64,000 bases of DNA, taken from NCBI GenBank assembly GCA_028691845.1, contig JAQUYL010000014.1, forward strand, positions 1 through 64,000. Direction: 5' to 3'. The position numbers and the translations under genes are program-made. The notes beneath the pieces were generated by a model, which searched no databases, had not been told where the DNA came from, and saw only the letters and a list, made by a program, of their open reading frames with translations. This document shows, in pieces, positions 15,895 through 25,092 of the stretch. Numbering within the stretch: position 1 is the stretch's first letter; each line of letters begins with the position of its first letter. This stretch comes from Opitutaceae bacterium (GTDB taxonomy: Bacteria > Verrucomicrobiota > Verrucomicrobiia > Opitutales > Opitutaceae).

Positions 15895-16941
15895 TCATCC
15901 CGCCGGCGCCGCGTGGCGCAAGGTCGTCCAGAGCTGCCGGGCCTGCGTGATGATGCCAGCCAGCACGGCTGGCGTGACAGCCTGCTTGGGATCGTCGCCA
16001 ATGCCCTGGGCGGGATTGATGTGCGTCTCGATGCACAGGCCGTCGGCCCCGTAGGCGATCGCGGCCAGGGCGCATGCCGGCACGTAGGCGGCCTTCCCCA
16101 CCGAGTGCGAGGGATCGACGACGACCGAGGCCCATGTCTTCTCCTTGAGCAGCGGGGTGATGCTCTCGTCCGGGTGATAGCGGTAGCCGTCGAGAGTCGG
16201 CGCGGTCCCGCGCGGGCAGAGGATGACGTTGGGGTTGCCAAAGGCGGCGATGTATTCGGCGGCGGAGATGAATTCGTTCAGGGTGCCCATGTGAATGCTG
16301 CGCTTGAGCAGGACGGCGGTCTTGCGCGTGGCGATGGCACGGCCGATGGCCCGCAGCAGCGAATAGTTGAGGGCGTTCCGGGCCCCGACCTGCAGCAGGG
16401 TCACGCCGGCGTCGAGCGCCAACTGGATGTGCGCCTCCTCCATCACCTCGGTGTCCACCAGCAGGCCGGTGCGCCGCGAGGCTTCCATCAGGATTTCGAG
16501 CGATTTGGCGTCGCCCTGGAAGGTGTAGGGGTTTGTGCGCGGCTTCCATACTCCGCCGCGCAACATGTTCGCGCCGGCCTCCTTCACGGCCTGTGCCGTC
16601 TCGTAGAAGAGGTTCGGGTTCTTCGGGTCAATTGTGCACTGGCCGGCAATGACGAAGAGTTCCCGGCCAAGGGTGATCCCGCCGAGCTTCAGCTTCCCGC
16701 GCGCGAGGTCCGAGCGGCGGTCCATCAGCTTGAACGGCGACTGGATGCGATCGATGCGCTCGACGTAAGGAAGGCCTTCGAGGCGGGTGATCATCAGTTC
16801 GTCGCGCTCGTCGCCAACGATGGCGTAAATGGTGCGCACCGCCCCGATGATGGGTTGAATCTTGCATCCGAACTCGGTCACGATGGTCGTGACCTCCTTG
16901 AGCTGTTCGGCAGTCAGTTTATTGGCATGCGGGAGGATCAT
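15895..16941 (-). CDS. aroF: 3-deoxy-7-phosphoheptulonate (DAHP) synthase, AroF/FxD type
   Basis: 348 residues from the ATG at 16941 (MILPHANKLTAEQLKEV). A ~70-residue N-terminal ferredoxin-like regulatory domain precedes the barrel, which shows VIAGQCTIDP, LRGGVWKPRTNPYTFQG, LLQVGARNALNYSLL and DPSHSVGK. It condenses phosphoenolpyruvate with erythrose-4-phosphate, the first step to aromatic amino acids. An in-frame ATG about 63 bp upstream is possible but would translate through a strong hairpin, so I prefer the downstream start. Feedback control through the N-terminal domain is known for this class. Confidence 0.9.
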   Translation of the reverse strand: MILPHANKLTAEQLKEVTTIVTEFGCKIQPIIGAVRTIYAIVGDERDELMITRLEGLPYVERIDRIQSPFKLMDRRSDLARGKLKLGGITLGRELFVIAGQCTIDPKNPNLFYETAQAVKEAGANMLRGGVWKPRTNPYTFQGDAKSLEILMEASRRTGLLVDTEVMEEAHIQLALDAGVTLLQVGARNALNYSLLRAIGRAIATRKTAVLLKRSIHMGTLNEFISAAEYIAAFGNPNVILCPRGTAPTLDGYRYHPDESITPLLKEKTWASVVVDPSHSVGKAAYVPACALAAIAYGADGLCIETHINPAQGIGDDPKQAVTPAVLAGIITQARQLWTTLRHAAPAG

Positions 16942-16966
16942 GGCTGGAGAGGGTGTTCCAAAGCAC

Positions 16967-16992
16967 AAGAGCCGCCCGGTTGGGCGGCTCTT
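16967..16992 (-). promoter_or_regulatory. Strong hairpin in the aroF leader
   Basis: AAGAGCCGCCC and GGGCGGCTCTT form a perfect 11-bp stem with a 4-base loop, 25 bp upstream of the aroF ATG on the transcribed strand. There is no run of T after it, only TTGTGCTTTGG, so it is not a standard terminator. It could stabilise or attenuate the aroF transcript. No leader peptide rich in aromatic residues was found. Confidence 0.4.
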
Positions 16993-17274
16993 GGCGAAAT
17001 TCATTTTGAGGGTTCTATATCTTGGTTTCGCTTCAGCCGCCTGCGGACTTCGGAGCGTAATACGCCCAGAAGCCAAAGCTAAAAAAATAAGCGGCAAAAC
17101 GGTTCATCGGCCATGTGCGTGACGGATGCGGACCGCGTTGTCAATCTCTGGGGCAGGACAGGTCGTCCTTCCCCGTGTTCGCCAGGAGAGGATTGAGGGG
17201 GGCGGTGCGACCGTCCCTGCGGGCCGGGGGGGTTGCATTGTCTTGTATGTTGACGGCAGGGTATTCAGCCCGAC

Positions 17275-18186
17275 ATGGGCGGCTCCCCGGTTCCCCTTGC
17301 AGGACCCAGACGACATCGGCTGGCCATGGCGCAGGCCGTGCTGGTGACCTTTCTGTGGTCAACCTCATGGGTGCCGATCAAGTTCGGCCTGCGCGAGAAT
17401 CTGCCGCCACTCACCTTTGCAGGACTGCGGTACTCGCTGGCTTTTGCCTGTCTCGCTCCGCTGCTTCTCGCCAACCGGAGCCTGCGGATGGAACTGGGCG
17501 GCCTTACGCGCGGCCACTGGCTCGAGTTGGCGCTGCTGGGAGTGGTGTACTACGCGGTCACGCAAGGCGCACAGTTTTTGAGCCTCGTTCATCTACCGGC
17601 CGCAATGGCGGGCCTCGTGTTGAACCTGATACCTCTGCTGGTCGCCATTATTGGCATGATCACGCTGCACGAGCACCCCACGGCGCGGCAGTGGTCCGGG
17701 CTGACGCTCTGCCTTGCCGGGGTTGCCCTCTATTTTATGCCAGCGGCGATGTCGGCGGCGCATCTCACCGGCATACTAGCGGCAAGCGTAAGTCTGCTGG
17801 CCAATGCCAGCGGTTCTGTACTCGGGCGCGCGATCAACCGACGGACCCATTTGTCGGCCGTGCTCGTGACTCTGACAAGCATGGGCATCGGCGCCGCCCT
17901 GCTGCTGGCGGTGGGACTGGCAACGCAGGGATGGGGTGCGATTACAGGGCGGGCTTGGTTCCTCATCGCGTGGCTGGCGCTCGTCAACACGGCGTTTGCC
18001 TTTACGCTTTGGAATCAGAGCCTGCACATGCTTTCCGCCGTCGAATCAAGTGCAATCAACGGCCTCATGCTGCCGCAGATTGCGTTACTGGCTTGGCTGT
18101 TCATCGGAGAGACCCTGGCCTGGCGCGAGATCGCCGGGCTCATGCTGGTGGGAGCCGGCACGGTGGTGGTGCAGCTCCGGCGGTAA
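17275..18186 (+). CDS. EamA-family (DMT superfamily) transporter
   Basis: Up to 303 residues; the membrane domain begins near MAQAVLVTFLWSTSWVPIKF (17326), so the true start may be there. About ten hydrophobic segments form two EamA repeats, with the typical AALRY-like FAGLRYSLAF in repeat one and FTLWNQSLHMLSAVESSAIN in repeat two. Members export amino acids or other metabolites across the inner membrane; substrate is not predictable. It stands alone between aroF and a surface-protein gene. Confidence 0.85.
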   Translation: MGGSPVPLAGPRRHRLAMAQAVLVTFLWSTSWVPIKFGLRENLPPLTFAGLRYSLAFACLAPLLLANRSLRMELGGLTRGHWLELALLGVVYYAVTQGAQFLSLVHLPAAMAGLVLNLIPLLVAIIGMITLHEHPTARQWSGLTLCLAGVALYFMPAAMSAAHLTGILAASVSLLANASGSVLGRAINRRTHLSAVLVTLTSMGIGAALLLAVGLATQGWGAITGRAWFLIAWLALVNTAFAFTLWNQSLHMLSAVESSAINGLMLPQIALLAWLFIGETLAWREIAGLMLVGAGTVVVQLRR

Positions 18187-18506
18187 GACCCTGGACGTTC
18201 CCCTTCCTTCAAAATATCCATCGAATCAGCCGGCGAAAACACCTTCATCCCATCATCGTAGTTCCTCCTCCTGCAGTTGGTTGTATCGTTTCACAACCAA
18301 TCGGACGCGTTGGCAAGATGCTCCAGACCGGCATGCTGCGCAATTCTTGCTGAGGCATTAGTGGACTTGAATATTGATGGACAAATCCAATGGGTATTTG
18401 ACCCCAGAACAGTCGCATAATTGACTGCTTGTCAGGTGGAAATTCTGTTTGCTTCAAGGGGCTTCACGTCGCGGCCCAAACCCCAACCCCCAATCCTCCC
18501 CGTCGC
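18187..18506. other. Intergenic stretch with a short inverted repeat
   Basis: 320 bp with no gene I can support. The one visible structure is a perfect 8-bp inverted repeat at 18277-18300 (TTGGTTGT...ACAACCAA). Base composition is more AT-rich than the surroundings, in keeping with a promoter region for the PEP-CTERM gene, but no clear promoter boxes were found. Confidence 0.4.
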
Positions 18507-19352
18507 ATGAAAACGATCTATCGGTTGTTGCTCATTGTTTTCCTTACCACTGCGTGCAGTCATGCACAAATATCCATCGTCGGCCGTTGGCGCCTTGGTG
18601 AGGACGACCCCGGCGCAACCAGCGGGAATGCTACGATTAATCCTACTATCGATGGCTCAGTAAACACTTGGAATCTGAATAGAGACTCGACCAGCATCAC
18701 CTACAGTTCCGATACGCCTTCGTCCAGCTTGACTCCCCTCGGGGCAAGCACGTTGTCAATGAGTTTCCCTGGAACAGAATCCTACGGTGGCTACTCCATC
18801 GGCATCAATGGATGGAATGAAAACATGCCTGCGTATTACAATAACGTCGTGATCGAGGCGTGGTTCAAACCAGCCAACACCACTGCGGGTTCACGTGAGA
18901 TCACTGGTTTGGGGAAGCAAACCACCGGCTACCAGCTCATGCAGAGCGGCACAAACCTCGAAGTCCGCTATGGCAGTGGCAGCTCTGCCGTCATAACCTA
19001 CGCCGGCCTAACAACCGCTTGGACCTATGCGGCAATTGTTATCGATAATAACACAGCGAATTTATACGTGAACGGGACTAATGCAGGCAATTACTCCACC
19101 GCTTCGATGCCGTCTTTCACCAGCACCAGCGAATATTTCGCCATTGGCGAAATGTCAACGACCCCCGGAGAAGAAAACTTTGTCGGAATGATCGACGAAG
19201 TCCGCTATTTCACATTCACAGCCGGCACCTTCAACACCAACATGCTCAATTACGGCACCCCCATCCCCGAGCCGTCGACCTATGCCGCGCTGGCCGGACT
19301 GGCCGCACTGGGATTCGCCGCGTGGCGCAGGCGGAGAGCAACCGTGCAGTAG
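18507..19352 (+). CDS. PEP-CTERM surface protein with a LamG/concanavalin-like domain
   Basis: 281 residues from the ATG at 18507: the signal peptide MKTIYRLLLIVFLTTACSHA starts there, and an upstream in-frame codon would spoil it. Residues ~25-250 have the beta-rich pattern of LamG-like jelly rolls (IVGRWRLGEDDPG, WNENMPAYYNNVVIEAWFK, AAIVIDNNTANLYVNGT, FVGMIDEVRYF). The C-terminus IPEPSTYAALAGLAALGF plus basic tail is a complete PEP-CTERM sorting signal. It is predicted to be exported, processed by an exosortase and displayed in the extracellular matrix, probably binding sugars. No exosortase is in the window. An orphan copy of the same tail lies at 350-457. Confidence 0.85.
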   Translation: MKTIYRLLLIVFLTTACSHAQISIVGRWRLGEDDPGATSGNATINPTIDGSVNTWNLNRDSTSITYSSDTPSSSLTPLGASTLSMSFPGTESYGGYSIGINGWNENMPAYYNNVVIEAWFKPANTTAGSREITGLGKQTTGYQLMQSGTNLEVRYGSGSSAVITYAGLTTAWTYAAIVIDNNTANLYVNGTNAGNYSTASMPSFTSTSEYFAIGEMSTTPGEENFVGMIDEVRYFTFTAGTFNTNMLNYGTPIPEPSTYAALAGLAALGFAAWRRRRATVQ

Positions 19353-19373
19353 CCGGCTCGTAACGCCTTTTCA

Positions 19374-19404
19374 GCCCGCCACACGAGGGGCGGGCATTTG
19401 TTCT
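19374..19404 (+). terminator. Rho-independent terminator after the PEP-CTERM gene
   Basis: GCCCGCC and GGCGGGC pair around a short loop and are followed by ATTTGTTCT, 21 bp after the stop codon. It also separates this gene from the convergent rluA-type gene. Confidence 0.7.
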
Positions 19405-19453
19405 GGCTACCCATAGACCGAGCGGCGCCGGCCCAATCCAAGTGCGGCTGTTC

Positions 19454-20215
19454 TCAGAAGTGCGCGTTGAATTCGCCAGGCAGCGGCGCTGTGGCGCGGA
19501 AGTTCCACTGGCGGCTGCGGAATTCGTAGGTAAAGCCCGTCTCCAGCGAGTGCAGGAACATCCGCTTGATGCCGGTGGCCCGGGCGAATTCGCGGTTGGC
19601 AGGAAAGTCGCCGTAGGTCTGGTCGCCGACAATGGGCAGGCCGCGTTTGGCGCACTGCACGCGCAATTGATGGCTGCGGCCCGTGCGAGGCTCGAGTTGT
19701 ATCAGCGAGAGCGGGAACGCGCCCTGGCTGCGCCGGACAAGGCGGAATTGCGTGAGCGCCGGAACATTGCCGCGGGTGTGCGTGCGAATGCGCCCACCGC
19801 TCTTATGCACGGCCAGCAGATCCCGCCACAACGCGACTCCGGTCGCGGGTGCGCCGAAGACCAGCGCCTGGTAGATTTTTCGCACTTGTTTGCGAGCAAA
19901 CTGGTCCTTGACCGCCCGGGCCAGGGCCTCGCTGGCCGCCACCAGAATCACACCCGAGGTGGCGGAATCGAGCCGGTTGAGCAGCCAGAGCCGGCGTTCG
20001 CCGCCCTCTCCTGGGACCGGCCAGACAAAACATTCGCGGGCCTCCTCGTAGCGCGCATGCAGGAGCGAACGGCCCTCATCACCGGTTTCGTTGGGGTGCG
20101 AGAGCACCCCGGCGGGCTTGTCAATTGCCGCCAGGCCGTTCCCGTCCCGTGTAAGCAATTGCGCGCCGCGAGCCAGCGGCAACGTGGTCCAAAAATCTGG
20201 CGGCAGGGGGCTCAC
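19454..20215 (-). CDS. RluA-family RNA pseudouridine synthase
   Basis: 253 residues from the GTG at 20215 (VSPLPPDFW), which overlaps the stop codon of the upstream TonB-like gene as GTGA; a much longer frame would overlap that gene completely and is rejected. The catalytic aspartate lies in NRLDSATSGVILVA, preceded by AIDKPAGVLSHP and followed by the RTGRSHQLRVQ motif. It isomerises uridine in rRNA or tRNA. No S4 domain is present, so it is closer to the RluA/YciL-small subgroup. Last gene of tolC-maf-tonB-like-rluA. Confidence 0.85.
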   Translation of the reverse strand: MSPLPPDFWTTLPLARGAQLLTRDGNGLAAIDKPAGVLSHPNETGDEGRSLLHARYEEARECFVWPVPGEGGERRLWLLNRLDSATSGVILVAASEALARAVKDQFARKQVRKIYQALVFGAPATGVALWRDLLAVHKSGGRIRTHTRGNVPALTQFRLVRRSQGAFPLSLIQLEPRTGRSHQLRVQCAKRGLPIVGDQTYGDFPANREFARATGIKRMFLHSLETGFTYEFRSRQWNFRATAPLPGEFNAHF

Positions 20216-21357
20216 CAGTAGTAATAAAACCGGAACGTGATTTCCGTCTCGTTGCCGAGCACCGCGACCATGTCCTGAGTCCACCTGCGGTAGGGCTGGG
20301 GATCCTGAATCGCTCCTTGCGCCGCCCAGACTCCCTGTCGGCCGCAGTTTTCCTCGGGCACTTCGACAATGTGGGTTTCGCCATCCGAATTGAGTGTGAA
20401 GCGAATGACGCAGAATGAGTGCGTGGGAGGGGAGGTCTTCTGATTCTCCAGGATCTTGTACCATTGTCCGCGGACCGTCTCGACAAATTCAGCCAGATAT
20501 TGGCCATACTCACTCCAACGGGCGTCAAGCGCGATGGGACCGGCATCGGGCGCCCCGATGATACGGTTTTCGAGGATCGCCGGCGGGGCCTGGGACAGGC
20601 GCGGGCGGGGACGCGGCTGGGGGCGGCCGGTCGCCTGGCTGGAAGACACGATGGCACCCGTGGCGTCCTTTGCCTCACGCGAACCCTCGACCAGCTGGGC
20701 GGCGTTGGTGGTGGGCGCCTTGGCCTCCGATATATTGGTGCCAACGCCCTCCTTATCCTCTCCCTCCTTTTTATCGAAACCCGGCAGCGGAACCGCGGCG
20801 GCCCGCGCCTGTTCCTGCTGCGCCGCGGCGTCCGCAGGATTAGCGAACGGGGCGGCCACGGCCTCGCCCAATTGAGGTTCCGCCAGATCCCCGCTCAGGA
20901 TCTGGGTATCGTTCTTAAAATCGTCGCGCCCCTCAGTCCTGGGCATCCGCGACTTGCTGCCCTTGTCCGGTTCGGGCTGGGCGGCCTGCTGGTTTTGCGC
21001 CCCAAAATTTTCGGTCTTGTCCGGGATGTTTTCGGGCGCGTTGGGGTTGGTTTCGACAAACCGGAACGGCTCGCGCTGGGCGGGCGGGGGCGCGGGGAGG
21101 TCGCCGGGCGCCAGTTCAATGTTGAGATTGGCGCCGCCCGAGTGCGTCGGCAGCATCCGGATGGAACCGCCGTAAAATTCCTCCACCGGGAACCGGGGGG
21201 CCAGCCAGAAGAGAAAAATGTGGAAAGCAATCGTGCAGACGATCCCAATCTCGATCGAACGTCCCTCCGGTTCCTGTTCACGTGCGACTCGCGGTCTGCG
21301 CGGGCTTGGGCGGCGGAGTTTGGGCAAGGTGAGCACGGCAATGCGGGGTGAAATCAA
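20212..21357 (-). CDS. TonB/TolA-like periplasm-spanning protein
   Basis: 381 residues from a TTG at 21357 that overlaps the maf stop codon (TTGA). One membrane helix (IEIGIVCTIAFHIFLFWLA, about residues 36-55) is followed by a long low-complexity region rich in Pro, Ala, Gln and Glu (about 75-270), then a ~100-residue folded end (ARWSEYGQYLAEFVETVRGQ, FCVIRFTLNSDGETHIVEVP) like the TonB/TolA C-terminal domain. It probably spans the periplasm to an outer-membrane partner; the TolC gene upstream is the obvious candidate. No dedicated ExbBD lies next to it. Function is inferred from architecture. Confidence 0.65.
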   Translation of the reverse strand: MISPRIAVLTLPKLRRPSPRRPRVAREQEPEGRSIEIGIVCTIAFHIFLFWLAPRFPVEEFYGGSIRMLPTHSGGANLNIELAPGDLPAPPPAQREPFRFVETNPNAPENIPDKTENFGAQNQQAAQPEPDKGSKSRMPRTEGRDDFKNDTQILSGDLAEPQLGEAVAAPFANPADAAAQQEQARAAAVPLPGFDKKEGEDKEGVGTNISEAKAPTTNAAQLVEGSREAKDATGAIVSSSQATGRPQPRPRPRLSQAPPAILENRIIGAPDAGPIALDARWSEYGQYLAEFVETVRGQWYKILENQKTSPPTHSFCVIRFTLNSDGETHIVEVPEENCGRQGVWAAQGAIQDPQPYRRWTQDMVAVLGNETEITFRFYYYW

Positions 21358-21944
21358 CGCAACAGACCCGCTCTAGTCAAAAGTTGTTTCGTGGCTTCAA
21401 TCGGAAGCCCCACGATATTTGTATAGGAGCCCCGCCAGCCTGATATGATCAATTCTCCGCATTCCTGAATGGCATAGGCACCGGCCTTATCGAGCACATG
21501 CACGTGCGCAAGGTAGGCGTCCAAGTCGGCCTCGGCCAGCGACTTGAATATCACCTCGCTATCCACGCCTTCGTCGAAGGCCAGTGCATCGCAATGCCGC
21601 CGCAAAGCCAGACCGGTGAATACCGTGTGGGCACGGCCGGACAGCAGCCGCAGCATCGCCCGGGCTTCCGCAAGATCTCGCGGCTTGTTCAGAACAGTCC
21701 CATTGACAAAGACCGTCGTATCCGCACCGAGCACCAGGGATTGCGGATGTCTGGCCGCCACCCAGTCAGCCTTGAGAGCGGCATTGTGCCGGACCATGGT
21801 GCGGGGGTCGGCGTCTGCTGCCTCGTGTTCGGACACCTCTGCCGGCACGACTGTGAAAGACAGCCCCAACTGCGCCAGCAGCTCGCGTCGCCTGGGCGAG
21901 GCCGAAGCAAGGATCAGCGGGGATGGCGTGGACGGTCCGGGCAT
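21354..21944 (-). CDS. maf: Maf-like nucleoside triphosphate pyrophosphatase
   Basis: 196 residues. The N-terminal LILASASPRRRELLAQLGLS is the family signature, with VVPAEVSEHE and LVLGADTTVFVNGTVLNKPR following. Maf proteins hydrolyse non-canonical or pyrimidine nucleotides and slow septation when overproduced. It starts 3 bp after the tolC stop codon and its own stop overlaps the next start. Confidence 0.9.
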   Translation of the reverse strand: MPGPSTPSPLILASASPRRRELLAQLGLSFTVVPAEVSEHEAADADPRTMVRHNAALKADWVAARHPQSLVLGADTTVFVNGTVLNKPRDLAEARAMLRLLSGRAHTVFTGLALRRHCDALAFDEGVDSEVIFKSLAEADLDAYLAHVHVLDKAGAYAIQECGELIISGWRGSYTNIVGLPIEATKQLLTRAGLLR

Positions 21945-21947
21945 TCC

Positions 21948-23258
21948 CTACGGGCTTTTTTTTGTCAGAATGATGCGCACATTACCGCGACTGCGCGCCA
22001 GTTCCAGCCGGGCGAGATTATATTGGTGGACCGCTTCCACCAGGTTGTCGCTCGCCAGGGCCAGCCGGTTCTGGGCATCGACCACCTCGCGGTTGTCCGC
22101 CACCCCCTGCTCGTAACGGAGGCGGGCCAGACGCAACTCTTCCTGCGCAAGCGCAAAGTTATCCTCCGCGGCACTGATTTGAGCCAGCCTGGATTTGGAA
22201 TCCTGGACGGCGCTGCGCACCTCCACCGCCACCTGTTTTTCCAGCGCGTCGAGGCGCAGCTGGCTGGTGCGCAATTGTGCCAGGGCAATGCGGCGGTTCG
22301 CATCGCTCCGGCTGGAATCGAACACAGGCAGGCTGAGGCTGAGGCCGGCAAGCCAGGCTTCCTTCTGATGATGGTCCATGACGTCAGGGGCGCTATAGCC
22401 GTACTGGCCGACGGCATTGAGAACCGGCAGACGTTCGGCCCGGGCGGCACGGACGGTCAGTTTTGCCTGTTCGACGGCGTGCAGGGCACTCTGATAGTCT
22501 GCCCGCAGCGCAAGCGCCTCGGCTTCCAGGCTTTGGCCGCCTGATACGGGTTCGGTCCGCCGGACGCTGAATCTTTCCAGAAGCAGCGGCTCATCTGCCG
22601 GAAGATTCAGCAGGCGCTTCAGGTTCAGTTCGCTTTGGTAAACCACCGTCTCCTGCTGCATGCGGCTCTGCTCGGCGGTGGACAGCAGCGCCTGGGCCCG
22701 CGTCACATCGATCTGTGTCGCCACGCCGGCCTTGAACTGGTTTTCGGCCAGAGTGAGGAGAACGCGCGCCCGGTTGATGTTGTCCTCTATGACCGTCCTG
22801 CGCTTCAGGTTTCGCAGATGGGTGAAAAAAGCCTGTCCCAGGGAGGCGAGGGTGTCCTGCACCGTGGAGAGATAATCGAGCTCGGCTACCTGCACGCCGG
22901 CACGGGAGGACTGCCAGGTTGCGATTTGCTGGACGTTGAGCAGCGCCGCCGAACCGTCCAGGCTCCCGTCGAACCGGTTGTAAAGGGAGGTTGTTCCGGT
23001 ACTGCTGCCAACGGTCCGGGTGCGGTACTGCTGCGCGTTGAGCGTGATCGAAGGCAGCAAACCGGCCCGGGCAAGGCGGGCACCTTCAGTGGCCGCGCCT
23101 ATGTTTTCGCGCCCGATGAGCACGTTTTGATTGGCCAGCTCAATCCGGTCAAAAGCTTCGCCAAGGGTCAGCTCCACCGGAGCGTTTGCCGCAGGAGCGG
23201 GGGTTGCCGCATGCAGGCCGAGACAGCAGATAAAGGGGGATAAAATTAGAATTTTCAC
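21948..23258 (-). CDS. TolC-family outer-membrane efflux protein
   Basis: 436 residues with a signal peptide (MKILILSPFICCLGLHAATPAPA). The remainder is two repeats of long alpha-helical hairpins with the usual periodic Leu/Ala/Gln pattern (LTLGEAFDRIELANQNVLIG in repeat one, LDALEKQVAVEVRSAVQDSK in repeat two). It forms the outer-membrane channel of tripartite pumps or type I secretion. No inner-membrane pump is adjacent; the MacA/ABC system at 52-57 kb could use it, though that is speculation. First gene of a four-gene overlapping operon. Confidence 0.88.
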   Translation of the reverse strand: MKILILSPFICCLGLHAATPAPAANAPVELTLGEAFDRIELANQNVLIGRENIGAATEGARLARAGLLPSITLNAQQYRTRTVGSSTGTTSLYNRFDGSLDGSAALLNVQQIATWQSSRAGVQVAELDYLSTVQDTLASLGQAFFTHLRNLKRRTVIEDNINRARVLLTLAENQFKAGVATQIDVTRAQALLSTAEQSRMQQETVVYQSELNLKRLLNLPADEPLLLERFSVRRTEPVSGGQSLEAEALALRADYQSALHAVEQAKLTVRAARAERLPVLNAVGQYGYSAPDVMDHHQKEAWLAGLSLSLPVFDSSRSDANRRIALAQLRTSQLRLDALEKQVAVEVRSAVQDSKSRLAQISAAEDNFALAQEELRLARLRYEQGVADNREVVDAQNRLALASDNLVEAVHQYNLARLELARSRGNVRIILTKKSP

Positions 23259-23424
23259 GCGCGAAAAAAATCACCTTAGATATTTTGGGGCGTTGGGCTA
23301 GTCTGGAATAAGCAAATTTCGCCGCCCCCCGCCAGGGCAGCTGACCAGTGCCGCGCAGGCCCGATCGCGGTTGGCAGTTGTCAGCACCGGGGTTTGTGCT
23401 CAAGTTGCCCCCTCTTGGATTTCC

Positions 23425-25092
23425 ATGCGAATCGGCCTGGCACAGATTAACACGACGGTCGGCGATCTCGCCGGCAACCGTCGCCTCATTCTCGATTCCT
23501 ACCGCCAGCTGGTGGCGCAAGGAGCTGCTCTTGTCGTGTTTCCGGAACTGGCTGTCTGCGGCTACCCGCCGCGCGATCTGCTGTTCAAGCGAGGCTTCGT
23601 GACTGATGTCGAGCAGACGATGCGCGAAATAGCCGCTGAGATCGGCGATGTGCCCGCCCTGATCGGTACGGTGAAGGCCAACGAGTCGGGTCAGGGCCGG
23701 GCCTGCTTCAACGCGGCAGCCTTTTGCCACATGGGCAGCATCAGAAACACGGCGGGCAAATGCCTGCTGCCGACCTATGATGTCTTCGATGAGGATCGGT
23801 ATTTCACGGCGGCGCCGCACCCGACAATCATAGAATTCGGAGGACGACGCATCGGAGTCACACTATGCGAGGATATCTGGGCGCATCCGATGGTGCCCAC
23901 CCGCCATCTTTATAACGGCCTCGACCCGGTTGGCTGGCTCGCGTGCCAGGGGATCGATCTGCTCGTCAATCTTTCCGCCAGCCCCTGGCATCATGGCAAG
24001 GGCAGCGTCCGCCAGACGCTCGTACAGGACGCGGCGCGAAAATGCGGCTGCCCGGCGGTCTACTGCAATTCGGTGGGCGGCAACGACGAGCTGATCTTCG
24101 ACGGCCGCTCGCTCATGTGCGATGACCGCGGGCATGTGCTGGCCGGACTGGCTGCTTTTAATGAGGAACTGGCCTTGATCGAATGCCCGCCTTCGGTCGC
24201 CATGCCCCCGGCCGTCACATCCCCGCTGCTTCACCCTTCGTTCGCGCAAGGGGAGATGACGGACATATTCGACGCCCTGGTGCTGGGTGTCCGTGACTAC
24301 GCCCGCAAAACCGGATTCAAGAAGGCCCTCCTCGGTCTTTCAGGCGGCATCGATTCAGCGCTCACCGCTGTCATCGCTGCCGAGGCCATGGGCCGGGAGA
24401 ACGTCATCGGAGTCAGCCTGCCGTCGGCAATTTCCAGCCGGCACAGCCTGGACGACGCCCTCGCCCTCGCGCGGAATCTCGGCCTCGAATATCACACCGT
24501 GACGATCACCGGGGTGGTCGCGGCCGCCGAGACAACGCTCGCACCGCTTTTTGCCGGCCGCTCCCGCGACATCACCGAGGAAAACATACAGGCCCGCGCC
24601 CGCGGCCTTCTGCTCATGGCGATGTCCAACAAATTCGGCGCGCTGCTGCTCACGACCGGCAACAAGAGCGAGCTGGCCGTGGGTTACTGCACACTATACG
24701 GCGACATGTGCGGCGGGCTCGCGGTCATTTCCGACATATTCAAAACGCAGGTTTACGCCCTCTCCCGCTGGATCAACCGCGACCGGGAGATCATCCCTCA
24801 AAACTCGATCACCAAGGTCCCCAGCGCAGAGCTGCGGCCAAACCAGACGGATCAGGACAGTCTGCCGCCTTATGATCAACTTGATGCCATCCTGCGCGGC
24901 TACGTCGAAGGCGGTCTTTCCCGCCGCGACCTCGTGGCCCAGGGCTTCCCCGCCGAGGTGGTTGAGGACATCGCGCGCAAGGTCGATCTCAGCGAGTACA
25001 AACGCCGACAGGCCGCACCCGGCCTCAAGGTCACTCCCCTCGCCTTCGGCGTCGGCCGCCGCATCCCGATCGTGCAGAAATACGTGAGCTGA
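23425..25092 (+). CDS. nadE: Glutamine-dependent NAD+ synthetase
   Basis: 555 residues from the ATG at 23425 ([18 protein letters not shown]), the conserved start of the nitrilase-like glutaminase domain. Its triad is visible as the glutamate in [13 protein letters not shown], the lysine in [13 protein letters not shown] and the cysteine in GVTLCEDIW. The synthetase domain begins near residue 290 with [11 protein letters not shown] (ATP pyrophosphatase loop) and includes [18 protein letters not shown]. It amidates nicotinate adenine dinucleotide, the last step of NAD synthesis. Length and layout are normal. Confidence 0.93.
   Translation: MRIGLAQINTTVGDLAGNRRLILDSYRQLVAQGAALVVFPELAVCGYPPRDLLFKRGFVTDVEQTMREIAAEIGDVPALIGTVKANESGQGRACFNAAAFCHMGSIRNTAGKCLLPTYDVFDEDRYFTAAPHPTIIEFGGRRIGVTLCEDIWAHPMVPTRHLYNGLDPVGWLACQGIDLLVNLSASPWHHGKGSVRQTLVQDAARKCGCPAVYCNSVGGNDELIFDGRSLMCDDRGHVLAGLAAFNEELALIECPPSVAMPPAVTSPLLHPSFAQGEMTDIFDALVLGVRDYARKTGFKKALLGLSGGIDSALTAVIAAEAMGRENVIGVSLPSAISSRHSLDDALALARNLGLEYHTVTITGVVAAAETTLAPLFAGRSRDITEENIQARARGLLLMAMSNKFGALLLTTGNKSELAVGYCTLYGDMCGGLAVISDIFKTQVYALSRWINRDREIIPQNSITKVPSAELRPNQTDQDSLPPYDQLDAILRGYVEGGLSRRDLVAQGFPAEVVEDIARKVDLSEYKRRQAAPGLKVTPLAFGVGRRIPIVQKYVS

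Noticed and set aside
16941..17004. Leader peptide attenuator for aroF
   Set aside because: The upstream frame is in phase with aroF and contains no run of Phe, Tyr or Trp codons, and the hairpin lacks a T-tract.
15727..17082. 451-codon plus-strand frame opposite aroF
   Set aside because: Antisense shadow; no domain, and aroF explains the coding signal.
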